Assembly: GCF_964199755.1 (NCBI RefSeq)
Contig: NW_027436216.1
Coordinates: 5,001 to 69,000 of the forward strand
Source: Larus michahellis
Taxonomy: Eukaryota; Chordata; Aves; Charadriiformes; Laridae
Direction of reading: 5' to 3'
Length of the DNA: 64,000 nucleotides
Shown piece by piece: positions 1-11,786 of the stretch. Under the pieces are notes generated by a model, which was not told the origin of the DNA, did not search any database, and saw only the letters and a program-made list of their open reading frames with translations. Position numbers and translations under genes: made by a program. Position 1 is the first letter of the stretch. Every line of letters begins with the position of its first letter.

Positions 1-777
1 GAATGCCATGCATTGCAAACATCTCCTTACTTGCCTTGGTATTCTTCCATTATATACATATTTCTTCCCTTACAACACTGTAGCTTTTTCTCCTGAGCTC
101 TAAAAGATCTCTGCCCTCTCCCTGAAGATATAGGGCCAGAGAAAGCTTCTCTCCTTCATTTGACTAGCAAGCCCTGCACAAACCACAACGCGACTCTATT
201 AAGGTGTAGTTTACCTACCAGATCTAGCTCTTGCCCCCATACACAGAATTTCACCGCACATGTAGCGGCTCCCCTGCTTTATGGCTTAGTGTGATATTTC
301 CCTCAGAATACAGCCTAAACATATTTCACTTCCCCCTATTAGCTCATTGCAATCAATGTTCAGGTTCAACACTAATTGGGTCCTATTAGCAGTCCATGCT
401 TCTGTAATTACCTTTGAGTAAGTTTAACACCAATACCTCAGCACAGCCAAATCTACCAGTTGACTACTTATTAACACCTAAAACCCTGACTTTCCTGGAA
501 CCTATCCACAGCTACAGTTACCTACACCTTGTCCAGGCTCCCTCCTACACCATGATGGAACTTACCTGATCATTTACAACAATTACTACAAGTACCTGTA
601 CGCTCCAAATGAGAACTGTTCTTGACACAACTACTTCTACCTTCCCCCCACCCCGCCACTATCAGCTCTGTTTCCACATCAACACTGAAATTATCTGCTA
701 CCCTTGTAAATTCTACTGACATATCACTATAAGCCATTATCTCATCAAAAGATATCACACCTTACTTCTTTCTTTTT
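1..777. other. Unique AT-rich sequence, nothing recognised
   Basis: This stretch has no convincing open frame, no tandem period visible by eye and no similarity to the repeats elsewhere in the window. The few short frames are under 65 codons and unsupported. It ends where the ~374 bp GC-rich tandem repeat begins. Confidence 0.5.
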
Positions 778-1962
778 TTGGTGGAACCAAACCAGAAGCA
801 TCCTAGCCTTCACACATTCCAAACACACCGCTCTCTCAATGACCACACAAAACACCCACCACTCTCTCAACGACCACACAAAACACCCACCGCTCTCGGC
901 TCCTACCTGCCTCTGACCACCTACTGCCAGATGCTGTCCGCCCCCCACGGGCTTCGCTCCCCAGGAGCGCTGCTCGCAGGGGGCTCCTAAATGTCCCTGC
1001 CTGACAAAACCCCACCCGGAGCCCTACCTCCACCCAAACTTTGGCGACGACTGTCGCCTCGCGGAGGGGCCGGGACCGGGGAAAAAAAAAACCCCAGCCA
1101 GGGGAGGGAAAAAAAAAAAATCCCCCGGCTGGGGCTTTTTTATTCTTTCATTTGGCTCTGCGTGCCTTTGGTAAGCAAGGCTCAACTCACGTATGACCTG
1201 CGAGGCAACAACAAAACCAAAACACAAGCGCCACGCACACCGCTCTCTCAACGACCACACAAAACACCCACCGCTCTCGGCTCCTGCCTGCCTCTGACCA
1301 CCTACTGCCAGATGCCGTCCCCCCCCGCGGGCTTCGCTCCCCAGGAGCGCTGCTCGCAGGGGGCTCCTAAATGTCCCTGCCTGACAAAACCCCACCCGGA
1401 GCCCTACCTCCACCCAAACTTTGGCGACGACTGTCGCCTCGCGGAGGGGCCGGGACCGGGGAAAAAAAAACCCAGCCGGGGGAAAAAAAAAAATCCCCCA
1501 GCTGGGGCTTTTTTATTCTTTCATCTGGCTCTGCGTGCCTTTGGTAAGCAAGGCTCAACTCCACGTATGACCTGCAAGGCAACAACAAAACCAAAACACA
1601 AGCGCCACACACACCGCTCTCTCAACGACCACACGAAACACCCACCGCTCTCAGCTCCTGCCTGCCTCTGCCCACCTACTGCCAGACGCCATGCCCCCCC
1701 ATGCGGGCTTCGCTCCTCAGGAACACTGCTTGCAGGGGACTCCTAAATGTCCCTGCCTGACAAAACCCCACCCAGAGCCCTACCTCCGCCCAAACTTTGG
1801 CAACGACTGTCGCCTCACAGAGGGGCTGGGACCGGGGGGAAAAAAAAAAAACAGCAGCCGGGGGGGGGGGGGGGAAAAGAAAAAAAATCCCCCGGCTGGG
1901 GCTTTTTTATTCTTTCATTTGGCTCTGCACGCCTTTGGTAAGGCAAGACTCAACTCTACATA
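778..1962. repeat. ~374 bp GC-rich tandem repeat, three copies
   Basis: The word caccgctctctc recurs at 826, 1238 and 1612. The second interval is 374 bp. The first is longer because a ~33 bp piece (accacacaaaacacccacc) is doubled inside copy one. Each copy carries a CpG-rich stretch, an A-run, an inverted pair (CCCCAGCC or CCCAGCC, then GGCTGGGG) around a second purine run, then ttttttattctttcat. Read on the minus strand, that last part gives AATAAAAAAGCCCCAGCC, resembling a polyadenylation signal near a hairpin. The copies are alike apart from homopolymer lengths. An LTR or leader-derived origin is possible but I do not recognise the family. The 251-codon + frame across it is not credible. 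Confidence 0.85.
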
Positions 1963-1984
1963 CAACCTCAACATCAAAAGTATT

Positions 1985-2025
1985 AGGGAAAAGGGGACAT
2001 CACATCACAACAGTGTCAAATAAGC
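1985..2025 (+). repeat. Remnant of R700 3' terminus
   Basis: The words aaaaggggacatcacatc, then acaacagtgtcaaataagc, match the end of full R700 copies (gatgacatcgcaacagcgg followed by tcaaata). The first 141 bp satellite array starts immediately after it, as it does after the other R700 copies. Upstream similarity to R700 is not evident. Confidence 0.4.
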
Positions 2026-5000
2026 AAGAACCAACTAACAAATTCCAATATGGTGCAAGTACATTCACAGACAGGTTCCGCTGACAAGCAAGACAAAGAC
2101 AGAGCAATGCGACGCAATACGTAACACTGTACATGACGGTATGCTGCTAAACACGGTCCAATGAAGAGTGGCCGATGAAAGATTTGACGACACCGGGACG
2201 TACGCTGGCAGAAGACATCAGATGTCAGTCAAGACAACAGCAGCGCAATACAATGCTAGGTGTAACATGATATGGGGCAGTACAAGGCAATACACGGTCT
2301 AATAAACAACAACCAATTAAAATAGCCATGATACGGTGCAGTCCTATGACAGAGTGCCTAAAATAGCAATCGATACAATGATGAGGCAATACAATGTGAG
2401 ACGTAACACAATACAGGGCAGTACGAGGCGATAGGCAGCAAAATAAATTAGAGCCGATTAAAATGCCCACAAAACAGTGCAGGACAATGACACAATATTT
2501 AAAGTTACAGTCAAGACCATGACACTGCGATACAATGCAAGGCCTACCAGTATACAAGGTAGTAAAAGCCATCACCGGGGCAAATAAAGAACAACTGTTT
2601 ACGAATTTAACAGTACATTACAGTACGATCCCAGACGCTCTGAAAAGACAGTCAGGAAAATAACAGGGCGATACGATGCGAGACGTAACAGTACATGGGG
2701 CAGTAAAAGCCAACATGCAATCAAATAAAGAATGGCATGCTAACAAATACACAACACTGTAGCACTAAGACACAAGGTCTAAAAGGATGATCGAGACCGC
2801 GACATGGTGATACGACGCAAGACATCACATTGTACGGGGCGGTACAGCGCAATACACGGTCAAAAAAACAGCCACCAAATAAAATATTAACAATACAGTG
2901 CAGTCCTATGACACATTGTCTAAAATAACAATCAAGACAGTGACAAGGCGATACGATGCAAGATGTAACGGTATACCAGGCAGCACAAGGCAATACGTGG
3001 CCAAATAACAGACAATTAAAATGCACAATACAGTGCAGTGCTATGACACGATCTCTAAAATTACAATTGAGACAGTGACAGGACAATACAATGCAAGGCA
3101 TTACGGTATACTGGGTAGTGCAAAGCGATATGCAGACAAATAAATAACATGGGACTCAGAAATTGACAATACGCTCCGGTACAATCCCAGGAACTCGGAA
3201 ATGACGGTCAAGAAAATGACAGGGCGATACAACAGAAGACATTACAGCCTACAGGGCAGTACAAGCCAATGCATGGTCAAATAAAGAATAGCCAATTTGA
3301 AAATTGACGAGACGGTGCAGTACAATCCCAGGCGGTCTGAAATAAGCCAAGACAATGACAAAGAATGACAGTGCAAGATGTGACAGTATACGGGGCGCTG
3401 CAAGGCAATACCTGGTCAAATAAAAAACAACCCGCTAAAATATTCGCAATACATTGCAGTCCTATGACAAAATGTCAAAAGTGACCGTCAAAACAATGAC
3501 AGAGCAAGGAAAGGCAATTCATAAAAATACAGGGAAGTACAAGACAAGACACATTCAAAGAAATAACAGTCAATTACAATACCCACAATACAACTGAGTC
3601 CTATGACACAACATCTACAATGACAATCAATACAATGACAGGACAATACAATGCAAGACAGCGCATTATACAGGGCAACAGAAGGCAATAAACAGTCAAA
3701 TAAATAACAGCCGATTCAAAATTTAACTGTATAGGGCAATACAGTTGCAGACGGTCTGAAATGACAATCGACACAATGACAGGGCCATATGATACAAGAC
3801 ATGACATGACACAGGGCAGTACAAGGCAATACGCAGCTTAATGAAAAGCAACCCATTAAAATACCCACAATGCAACACAGTCCTATGACACAATGTCTAA
3901 AGTGACAATCGATACAATGATGGGGTGGGCGCTGCAATACAAGACATTGTGTTATACACAGTGGTACAAGGCAATACGCGGTCAAAAAACCAAGCACATA
4001 CAATATTAACAATATGGTGCAGTTCTATGACAGATTGTCTAAAAAGACAGTCAAGATAATCACAGAGCAACACGATGCTATACGTACGACAATACAGGGC
4101 AGCACGAGGCAATACGCAGCCAAATGAAGAACAGCCGATACCCACAAGAGAATGCGGCACTATGACACGATGTCTAAAATGTCAGTCAAGTCAATGACCA
4201 AATGATATAATGCAAGATATCACGGTATACAGGGTGCTACAAGGCAATACGCAGTCAAATAACTAACAGTCAATGCACTGCACTGTATTGTGAATTTTGT
4301 TAATTGTAGCCGGTCTGAATTGACAGTCCACGCAATGACAGGGAGACACAATGCAAGACGTAAGGCTATACAGGGGCAGTACACAACAATACGCGGTCGT
4401 TTTAAAAAAACAGCCGATGAAAAAATTCACAATACGGTGCGGTCCTATGACACAATGTCTAAGGCGACAGTAAAAACAATACCATAGCAATACAGTGCAA
4501 CACATAATGGTATAGCAGGCAGGACAAGACAATATGCACTCAAATCAAGAATGGCCGGTTAAAATAACCGCAGTACAGTGCAACGCTATGACACAATCTC
4601 TAAAATGACAATCGAGACGCTGATGGGGCAATACAATGCAACACATAACAGTATACAGGGCAGTACAGGGTAATACCAAGTCACATAAAAAACAGCCGAT
4701 GAAAAAATTAACTATACAGTGCAATATAATCCCAGACAGTCTGAAGTGACAGTCAATGAGCAGGCAATACAAAGCTAGACATAATAGCAGGCATAACACC
4801 ACAACACAGTCAAATAAATAACAGCCTGTTAAAATACCCACAATACATTCCAGTCCTAGGACACGATGTCTAAAATGACAGTTAAGACAATGACAGAGCA
4901 ACGCGATGCAAGACGTAACATTATACAGGGCAGTTCAATGCCGATACGCAATCGAATAAGGACTGACCAAACACAAAACTGACATTATAGTGCAGTGCTA

Positions 5001-6117
5001 TGACAGAATGCCACAAAAGACAATCAAAACCGTGACACGCTTATACAAAGGAATACGTAACACAATACTGAACAGTACAAGGAAATACACAATGCAATAC
5101 AGCAGTAATTAAAAAAAACCCACAATACAGTGCAGTACAATCAAATACAGTCTCAGGTGGCAGGAAAGGCAGTTACAGAGGAATAACACTCGAGACAGAA
5201 CACCATCCAGGCCAGTCCAAGTCGGTACGTGGGCACATAAAGAAGCTCGCGATATGGTGCCTGTCAATGCTAGAATGTATCGGATGGCTCTCGGGACAGT
5301 CACAGGGAAATACAATGCAACATATCAGAAAATAAAGGGCAGGACAAAGCAATAAAAAATTAAATATAGAGCAACGGATCAAATCCGCCCACAATGCAGT
5401 GCCGTAAAATCCCAGAGAGTCTCAAATGACAGTCCAGACAATGACAGGGTAATAAAATGCAAGACGTGACAGTATATAGGGAGGTACAATGCAATACAGA
5501 ATAAAGCAAGGAATGACCAATCGAAACCCCACAATAAAGAACAGTACGATTCCAAACGGTCTTGGGTGGCAATTGAGACAGTTACAGGGTGGCAGAATTG
5601 AAGACGCAACATTACACAGTGCCATACGATGCTGTATGCAATCAAATAAATACCAACCGATTAAAAAACCCACAACGCCGTGGCGGGACAACACAAAAAT
5701 AAATGAGACAGCAGTCCAGATTATGACAGGGCAATACAATGTGAGACATAACACAATACAGGGCGGTACAGTACAATACACAGTCAAAAATAAACAACCC
5801 ATTAAATAACCCGTAATACAGTGCAGGACAATGCCAATATATGCAGGACAGCAGCCAGGAGGATGACAGAGCAGTACAAGACAAAATGTAACACAATACA
5901 GGGCACTGCAATGACAAAATATATCAGATAGCAGTCAGAACGACGACAGGGCGATGCAATGCAAGACACAACACAGCACAAGGCGGTAACGAGGCAATGC
6001 ACGCTCAAGAAGAGCAACCAATAAAACCCCCCAAATACATATGAGGACAATCCCAGAGTGTCTAAAATGCCAGTGAAGAGAATGACACGGCAATACAGGC
6101 CACTGCCATGCAGGGGA
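2000..6117. repeat. 141 bp satellite, array S1 (~29 monomers)
   Basis: A core such as gggcagtacaaggcaatac returns every ~141 bp (for example near 2275, 2416, 2557 and 2698). Later parts of the monomer read tacccacaatacagtgcag, ctatgacacaatgtctaaa and gacaatgacagggcaatac. Monomers are strongly diverged from one another with small indels. The heptamer CAATACA occurs about four times per monomer, 20-22 bp apart in one half, which suggests growth from a shorter unit. The monomer is 3x47 bp, so short open frames recur on both strands, but they break constantly and are not coding. Confidence 0.9.
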
Positions 6118-6310
6118 GCGGAAAGGGGCTGTTTGGCTGGCCGTTATTGATAGAGTAAGCTAATTAACTTATAGTCACATTAGCATTGGAAGAAAATATG
6201 TAGGTCCCCACTGGAGACAGACTCTGGCCTGTATTGCGAGCCATCCCCCAAAGTAGAAGTACCACTCATAACAGCTTCCACTGATGGTTATAGCTCAAAC
6301 AGAAACCCGG
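6118..6310 (+). repeat. R700 unit, 3' part only
   Basis: The text from agtaagctaattaactt through atgtaggtccccactgg, agccatcccccaaagta, actcataac and ggttatagctcaaac matches the 3' ~190 bp of the R700 copies at 20470-20640 and 25050-25170. The 5' ~480 bp is missing. Its terminal G/A tract runs straight into the 12.6 kb purine block. Confidence 0.85.
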
Positions 6311-7619
6311 GGAAGAAAAAGAAGGGGGAGGTGGGGGAAAGAGAGAAGTAAAAAGCAAAAGGGAGAAAAACAGAGAAACAGGGTGGCGGGGGGAGGGGGG
6401 AGATGGGGGGAAGAAGAGAGAAAAAAAGGGGGCAGAGGGGCGGAAGAAGAAAAAAGAGGGGGGCGGCGGGAATAAGAGGAAAAACGCAGGGGGGAAGAGG
6501 AAAAACACAGGGGGGCGGCAGGGGGGAAGAGGAAAAACACAGGGGGGCGGCAGGGGGGAAGAGGAAAAACACAGGGGGCTGGGCAGGAAGAAAAGAAAAA
6601 AAAAGGTGAGCAGGGGGGCAAAAAGAAGAAAAAGGGGAGCAGGGGAGGGAAAGAAGCAAAAAAAAGGGGGCTGGCGGGGAAAGAGAAGACGAAAAAGAGG
6701 GGCTGGCGAGGATGAGGAAAAGAAGAAAACCGGGAGCAAAGGGGGGAAAGAAGGAAAAAAGGGGGTTGGCGGGGCTAGAGAAGAAAAAAGGGGGGCAGAG
6801 AGGCGGAAGAGAAGGAAAAAAGGGGGAAGAGGGGGAGGATTAAAAAAGGGGGAGCAGAAGGGGGGAAGAAGAAAAAGTGGACTGGGCGGGAAAGAGAACA
6901 AGAAAAAAGGGGGCAGCGGGGGGAAGACAAGGAAAAAACAGAGGGGCAGAGAAGGGAAGACGAAAAGGGGGGCAGAGGGGGCGAAGAGGAAAAAAGTGGA
7001 CTGGGTGGGAAGAAAATAAGAAAAATGGGGCTGGGGAGGAAGAGGAAAAAAAGGGGGCAGCGGGAGGGGAAGACAAGAAAAAAAAGAGGGGGCAGCGGGA
7101 GGGGAAGACAAGAAAAAAAAGAGGGGACGGCGGGGGGAAGACAAGAAAAAAATAAGGAGCAGGGGGGAAAGAAGGAAAAAGGAGGGAGCGGCAGGGGGGA
7201 AAGAAGGAAAAAGGAGGGGGCGGCTGGCGGGGGAAAGAAGGAAAAAGGAGGGGGCGGCTGGCGGGGGAAAGAAGGAAAAAGGAGGGGGCGGCTGGCGAGG
7301 GAAGGGAAGGAAAAAGGAGGGGGCGGCTGGCGGGGGAAGAGAAGAAAGGAGGGGGCAGAAGGGCAGAAGCGGAAAAAAGGGGGGCAGAAGGGCTGAATAA
7401 GAAAATAAAAGGGGGGCAGAGGGGGTAAGAGAAGAAAAAAGGGGGTGGCAGTGGGAAGAGATGAAAAAAAGGGGGCAGCTGTGGGGAAGGGAACAGAAAG
7501 AAGGGGGGCAGAGGGGTGGAGAGGATAAAAAAGTGGGCGGCAGTGGTAAGACAAAAAAAGGGGGCTGGGGAGGAAGAGGAGAAAAAAAAAAGATGGGCAG
7601 CGGGGGTAAGACAAAAAAA

Positions 7620-7888
7620 GGGGGCGTCTGTGGGAAGAGAAGAAAAAAAAAAGATGGGCAGCGGGGGTAAGACAAAAAAAGGGGGCGTCTGTGGGAAGAG
7701 AAGAAAAAAAAAAGATGGGCAGCGGGGGTAAGACAAAAAAAGGGGGCGTCTGTGGGAAGAGAAGAAAAAAAAAAGATGGGCAGCGGGGGTAAGACAAAAA
7801 AAGGGGGCGTCTGTGGGAAGACAAAAAAAGGGGGCGTCTGTGGGAAGACAAAAAAAGGGGGCGTCTGTGGGAAGACAAAAAAAGGGGG
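7620..7888 (+). repeat. 61 bp then ~31 bp purine subarray
   Basis: The word gggggcgtctgtggg starts near 7620, 7681, 7742 and 7803, a 61 bp period that includes gatgggcagcgggggtaag. After 7803 the inner ~30 bp half repeats alone, as if a deletion product had been amplified. Confidence 0.85.
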
Positions 7889-8104
7889 GCAGCAGAGGGA
7901 AGACAAGAGGAAAATAAAAGGGGGGCAGCAGAGGGAAGACAAGAGGAAAATAAAAGGGGGGCAGCAGAGGGAAGACAAGAGGAAAATAAAAGGGGGGCAG
8001 CAGAGGGAAGACAAGAGGAAAATAAAAGGGGGGCAGCAGAGGGAAGACAAGAGGAAAATAAAAGGGGGGCAGCAGAGGGAAGAGGAAAATAAAAGGGGGG
8101 CAGC
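7880..8104 (+). repeat. 36 bp purine subarray (6 units)
   Basis: The word gcagcagagggaagacaaga starts at 7889, 7925, 7961, 7997, 8033 and 8069 with near-identical copies. A 30 bp variant follows. Confidence 0.9.
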
Positions 8105-8274
8105 AGAGGGAAGAGGTAAAAAAAGGGACAGAGAAGCGGAAGAGGTAAATAAAAGGGGGGCAGAGGGGGTAAGAAGAAAAACGGGGGTCGGCAGTGGGGA
8201 AGGAAGAAGAAACAAAAGGGGGACAGAAGGGCGGAAGAGGAAAAAAAAGGAGGGTAGAGAGGGTGAGAAAAAAA

Positions 8275-8650
8275 AGGGGGGCGGCGGGGGAAGAGGCGGA
8301 AAAAAAAGGGGGGCGGCGGGGGAAGAGGCGGAAAAAAAAGGGGGGCGGCGGGGGAAGAGGCGGAAAAAAAAGGGGGGCGGCGGGGGAAGAGGCGGAAAAA
8401 AAAGGGGGGCGGCGGGGGAAGAGGCGGAAAAAAAAGGGGGGCGGCGGGGGAAGAGGCGGAAAAAAAAGGGGGGCGGCGGGGGAAGAGGCGGAAAAAAAAG
8501 GGGGGCGGCGGGGGAAGAGGCGGAAAAAAAAGGGGGCTGGACGGGAAGAGGCGGAAAAAAAAAGGGGGCTGGACGGGAAGAGGCGGAAAAAAGAGGGGGC
8601 TGGACGGGAAGAAAAGAAAAAAGAGGGGGCTGGACGGGAAGAAAAGAAAA
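8275..8650 (+). repeat. 32 bp purine subarray plus variants
   Basis: Eight near-identical units (gcggcgggggaagaggcgga followed by an A-run) start every 32 bp from 8281 to 8505. About four related units with ggctggacgggaag replacing the ggcggcggggg word follow. Confidence 0.9.
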
Positions 8651-8984
8651 AAGGGGAGCAGGGGGGCAAAAAGAAGGAAAAAAGTGGGGTGGCAGGGGAA
8701 GTAGAAGAAAAAGGGGGGCGGCGTTGGGGAAGGGAAGAGAAAAAAGGGGGACAGAAGGGCGGAAGAGGAAGAAAGTAGGGTAGAGGAGGTAAGAAAAAAA
8801 AGGTGCACAGCTGTGGGAAGAAAAAAAAAAAGGGGCACGGCCGTGAGGAAGAGAAGGGAAGAAAGGGGGTGGCTGGGAAGGAAGAATAAAAAAAAAGAGG
8901 GACAGAAGGGCGGAAGAGGAAAATAAAGTGGGGTAGAGGCAGTAAGAGAAAAAAGGGGGGGCAGCAGTGGGAAGACAAGAAAAG

Positions 8985-9312
8985 TATCTATTTACAAGTA
9001 TCTAAAGGGTGGGTTTAAGGAGGACGGAGCCAGGCTCTTTTCACTGGTTCCCAGTGACAGCACAAGGGGCAATGGGCACAAGCTAGAACATAGGAAGTTC
9101 CGTTCAAATACACGGAAAAACTTCTTTACGGTGAAGGTGACAGAGCACTGGAACAGGCTGCCCAGGGAGGTTGTGGAGTCCCCTTCTCTGGTGATTTTCA
9201 AGACCCGCCTGGATGCAGCCCTGAGGGATGTGCTTTAGGCAATCGTGCTCTAGCAGGGGAGTTGGACTAGATGATCTCTAGAGGTCCCTTCCAACTCTGA
9301 AGATTCCGTGAA
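8985..9312 (+). mobile_element. CR1 LINE, 5'-truncated 3' end
   Basis: The only ordinary-complexity sequence inside the purine block is the 3' end of a CR1 retrotransposon. A + frame from about 8990 reads as the C-terminus of the CR1 ORF2 protein (KYLKGGFKEDGARLF, later [13 protein letters not shown]), ending at the TAG at 9236-9238. A short 3' UTR follows, with ttggactagatgatctctag and ggtcccttccaactctg. The 3' end carries a degenerate form of the terminal octamer (gattccgtg) with no poly(A) tail, as is usual for CR1. It is truncated to ~330 bp and is dead. Purine satellite resumes directly on both sides. Confidence 0.93.
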
Positions 9313-9479
9313 AAAAAGGGGGCTGGGAAGGAAGAGGAAAAAAATAGAGGCGGCCGTTCAGAAAAGAGGAAAAAAAAATAGGGGCGGCTGTGAGGAAGAG
9401 AAAAAAAAAAGGGGCTGGACTGGAAGAAAAAAAAAAAAGGGGAGCAGGGTGGCAGCTGTGGGAAAGGGAAGAGAAAAAA

Positions 9480-9785
9480 AATAGGGGGGCGGCCGTTCAG
9501 AAGAGAAAAAAAAAGGGGGCGGCCGTTCAGAAGAGAAGAAAAAACAGGGGCTGGATGGGTAGAAAAGGTAAAAGAGCGGGGGTGGCAGGGAAGAAAAAAA
9601 AGGGGGGCGGCCGTTCAGAAGAGAAGAAAAAACGGGGGCTGGACGGGTAGAAAAGGTAAAAGAGCGGGGGTGGCAGGGAAGAAAAAAAAGGGGGGCGGCC
9701 GTTCAGAAGAGAAGAAAAAACGGGGGCTGGACGGGTAGAAAAGGTAAAAGAGCGGGGGTGGCAGGGAAGAAAAAAAAGGGGGGCA
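9480..9785 (+). repeat. Purine subarray with ggcggccgttcagaag word
   Basis: A compound unit containing ggcggccgttcagaagag, gggctggacgggtagaaa and gcgggggtggcagggaag repeats about three times. The same gttcagaagag word reappears near 10240, 11570-11640 and 14640, so one founder motif is dispersed through the block. Confidence 0.75.
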
Positions 9786-10001
9786 GAGAGGCTGAGAGGA
9801 AAAAAACGGGCGGAAAAGGGCGGGAAGACGAAGAAAAGAGACAACGGGCAGGAAGATGAAGAAAAAAAACAACGGGCGGAAAAGGGCGGGAAGATGAAGA
9901 AAAACAACGGGCGGCTGTGGGAAGAGTAGAAAAAAAAAAGAGAGCAGCTGGGAAGGAAGAAGAAACAAAAGGGGGACAGAAGGGCGGAAGAGGAAAAAAA
10001 A

Positions 10002-10229
10002 GGGGGGTAGAGGGGGTAAGAGAAGAAAAAAGGGGCTGGGAAGGAAGAGGAAAAAAAAGGGGGGTAGAGGGGGTAAGAGAAGAAAAAAGGGGCTGGGAAG
10101 GAAGAGGAAAAAAAAGGGGGGTAGAGGGGGTAAGAGAAGAAAAAAGGGGCTGGGAAGGAAGAGGAAAAAAAAGGGGGGTAGAGGGGGTAAGAGAAGAAAA
10201 AAGGGGCTGGGAAGGAAGAGGAAAAAAAT
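10002..10229 (+). repeat. 57 bp purine subarray (4 units)
   Basis: The word ggggggtagagggggtaag starts at 10002, 10059, 10116 and 10173. Each unit also contains ggggctgggaaggaagagg. The copies are nearly identical. Confidence 0.9.
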
Positions 10230-10337
10230 AGGGGTGGCCATTCAGAAGAGAGGAAAAAAAGGGGCTGGACGGGAAGAAAAGAAAAAAAAACAGGGGAGCA
10301 GGGGGGCGTCTGTGGGGAAGGGAAGAGAAAAAGAAAA

Positions 10338-10463
10338 GGGGGGGCGGCGGGGAAGAGAAAAAGAAAAGGGGGGGCGGCGGGGAAGAGAAAAAGAAAAGGG
10401 GGGGCGGCGGGGAAGAGAAAAAGAAAAGGGGGGGCGGCGGGGAAGAGAAAAAAAGGGGGGAAA
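10338..10463 (+). repeat. 30 bp purine subarray (4 units)
   Basis: The word gcggcggggaagagaaaaag starts at 10344, 10374, 10404 and 10434, each separated by G-runs. Confidence 0.88.
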
Positions 10464-11786
10464 AGAAGTCGAGGAGAAAAAAAGGGGGTGGCTGTGGGGA
10501 AGGGAAGAAAAAGGGGTGCAGGGGGCAGACATAGGAAAAAAGGGGGGAAGAGGGGCGGACGAGGGAAAAACGGGGGCAGCAGTGGGAAGAGAAGAAAAAC
10601 GGGGGGTGGGGAGGAATAGGAGGAAGAAAACGAGGGGTGGCTGTGGGAAGAGTAGAAAAAAAAAGGGGGGCAACAGGGGCAAAAGAGGAAAAAAGGGGGG
10701 TGGCACTCGGTAAGAGAAGAAAAAGGGGGCTGGGAAGGAAGATGAAAAAAATAGGGGCGGCCGTTTGGAAGAGAAGAAAAGAGGGGGCAGCTGTGAGGAA
10801 AAGCAGAAGAAAAGGGGGCGGCGGGGGAAGAAAAGAAAAAAGAGGAGCAGGGGGGCAAAAAGAAGGAAAAAAGGGGTCAGCGGTGGAAGAGAAAAAAAAG
10901 GAGGACAGAGAGCAGAGAAAATAAAAGGGGGGAAAAGGGGCGGAAGAGAAGAAAAATGGAGGTTGGGGGGAAAAGGGGCGGAAGAGAAGAAAAATGGAGG
11001 TTAGGGAGGAAGAGGAGGAAAAAATATGACGGGCGGCTGTGCGGAAGGGAAGAGAAAAAAAGGGGGCGGCTGTGCGGAAGGGAAGAGAAAAAAAGGGGGC
11101 GGCTGTGCGGAAGGGAAGAAGAAAAGATGGGCGGCTGGGAAGGAAGAAGAAACAAAAGGGGGACAGAAGGGTGGAAGAGGAAAAAAAGGAGGGTAGAGAG
11201 GGTAAGAGAAAAAAAGGGGGGAGGCAGTGGGAAGAGAAGAAAAAAAAGGGCTGGGGAGGAATAGGAGGAAAAAAACAATGGGCGGCTATGGGAAGAGTAG
11301 AAAAAAGGGGGCGGCTGTGAGGAAGAGAAGAAAAGGGGGCGGCGGGGGAAGAAAATAAAAAAGGGGAGCAGGGGTCAAAAAGAAGGAAAAAAGGGGGGCG
11401 GTGAGGGAAGAGAAAAAAATAGGAGCGGTGGGAAGAGAAGAAAAAAGGGGGCAGAAGAGGAAAAAAAAGGGGGGGAAAGGGGCAGAAGAGGAAAAAAGGG
11501 GGCGGCTGTGGGGAGAGAAGAAAAAAAGGCGGGTAGAGGGGGTAAGAGAAAAAAATAGGGGCGGCCGTTCAGAAGAGAGGAAAAAAATAGGGGCGGCCGT
11601 TCAGAAGAGAGGAAAAAAATAGGGGCGGCCGTTCAGAAGAGAGGAAAAAAATAGGGGCTGGACTGGAAGAAAAGAAAAAAATAAAGGGGAGCAGGGGGGT
11701 GGCTGTGGGGAAGGGAAGAGAAAAAAAGGGGGGCGGCCGTGGGAAAAGGAGAAAAAAAGGGGGGCGGCCGTGGGAAAAGGAAAAAA

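Noticed and set aside
991..1746. A 251-codon plus frame across the ~374 bp repeats.
   Set aside because: The period is not divisible by three, so the repeated DNA is read in different frames, which is inconsistent with selection on a protein.
2225..5917. Cys-rich minus-strand frames (CIVLPCHCLDCH-like) in the 141 bp satellite.
   Set aside because: 141 is 3x47; the pattern is the satellite monomer in translation, and frames are short and constantly broken.
7752..8783. Lys/Gly/Glu-rich plus-strand frames, up to 407 codons, in the purine block.
   Set aside because: They are translations of G/A minisatellites; the composition and repeat boundaries follow the DNA repeat, not a protein.
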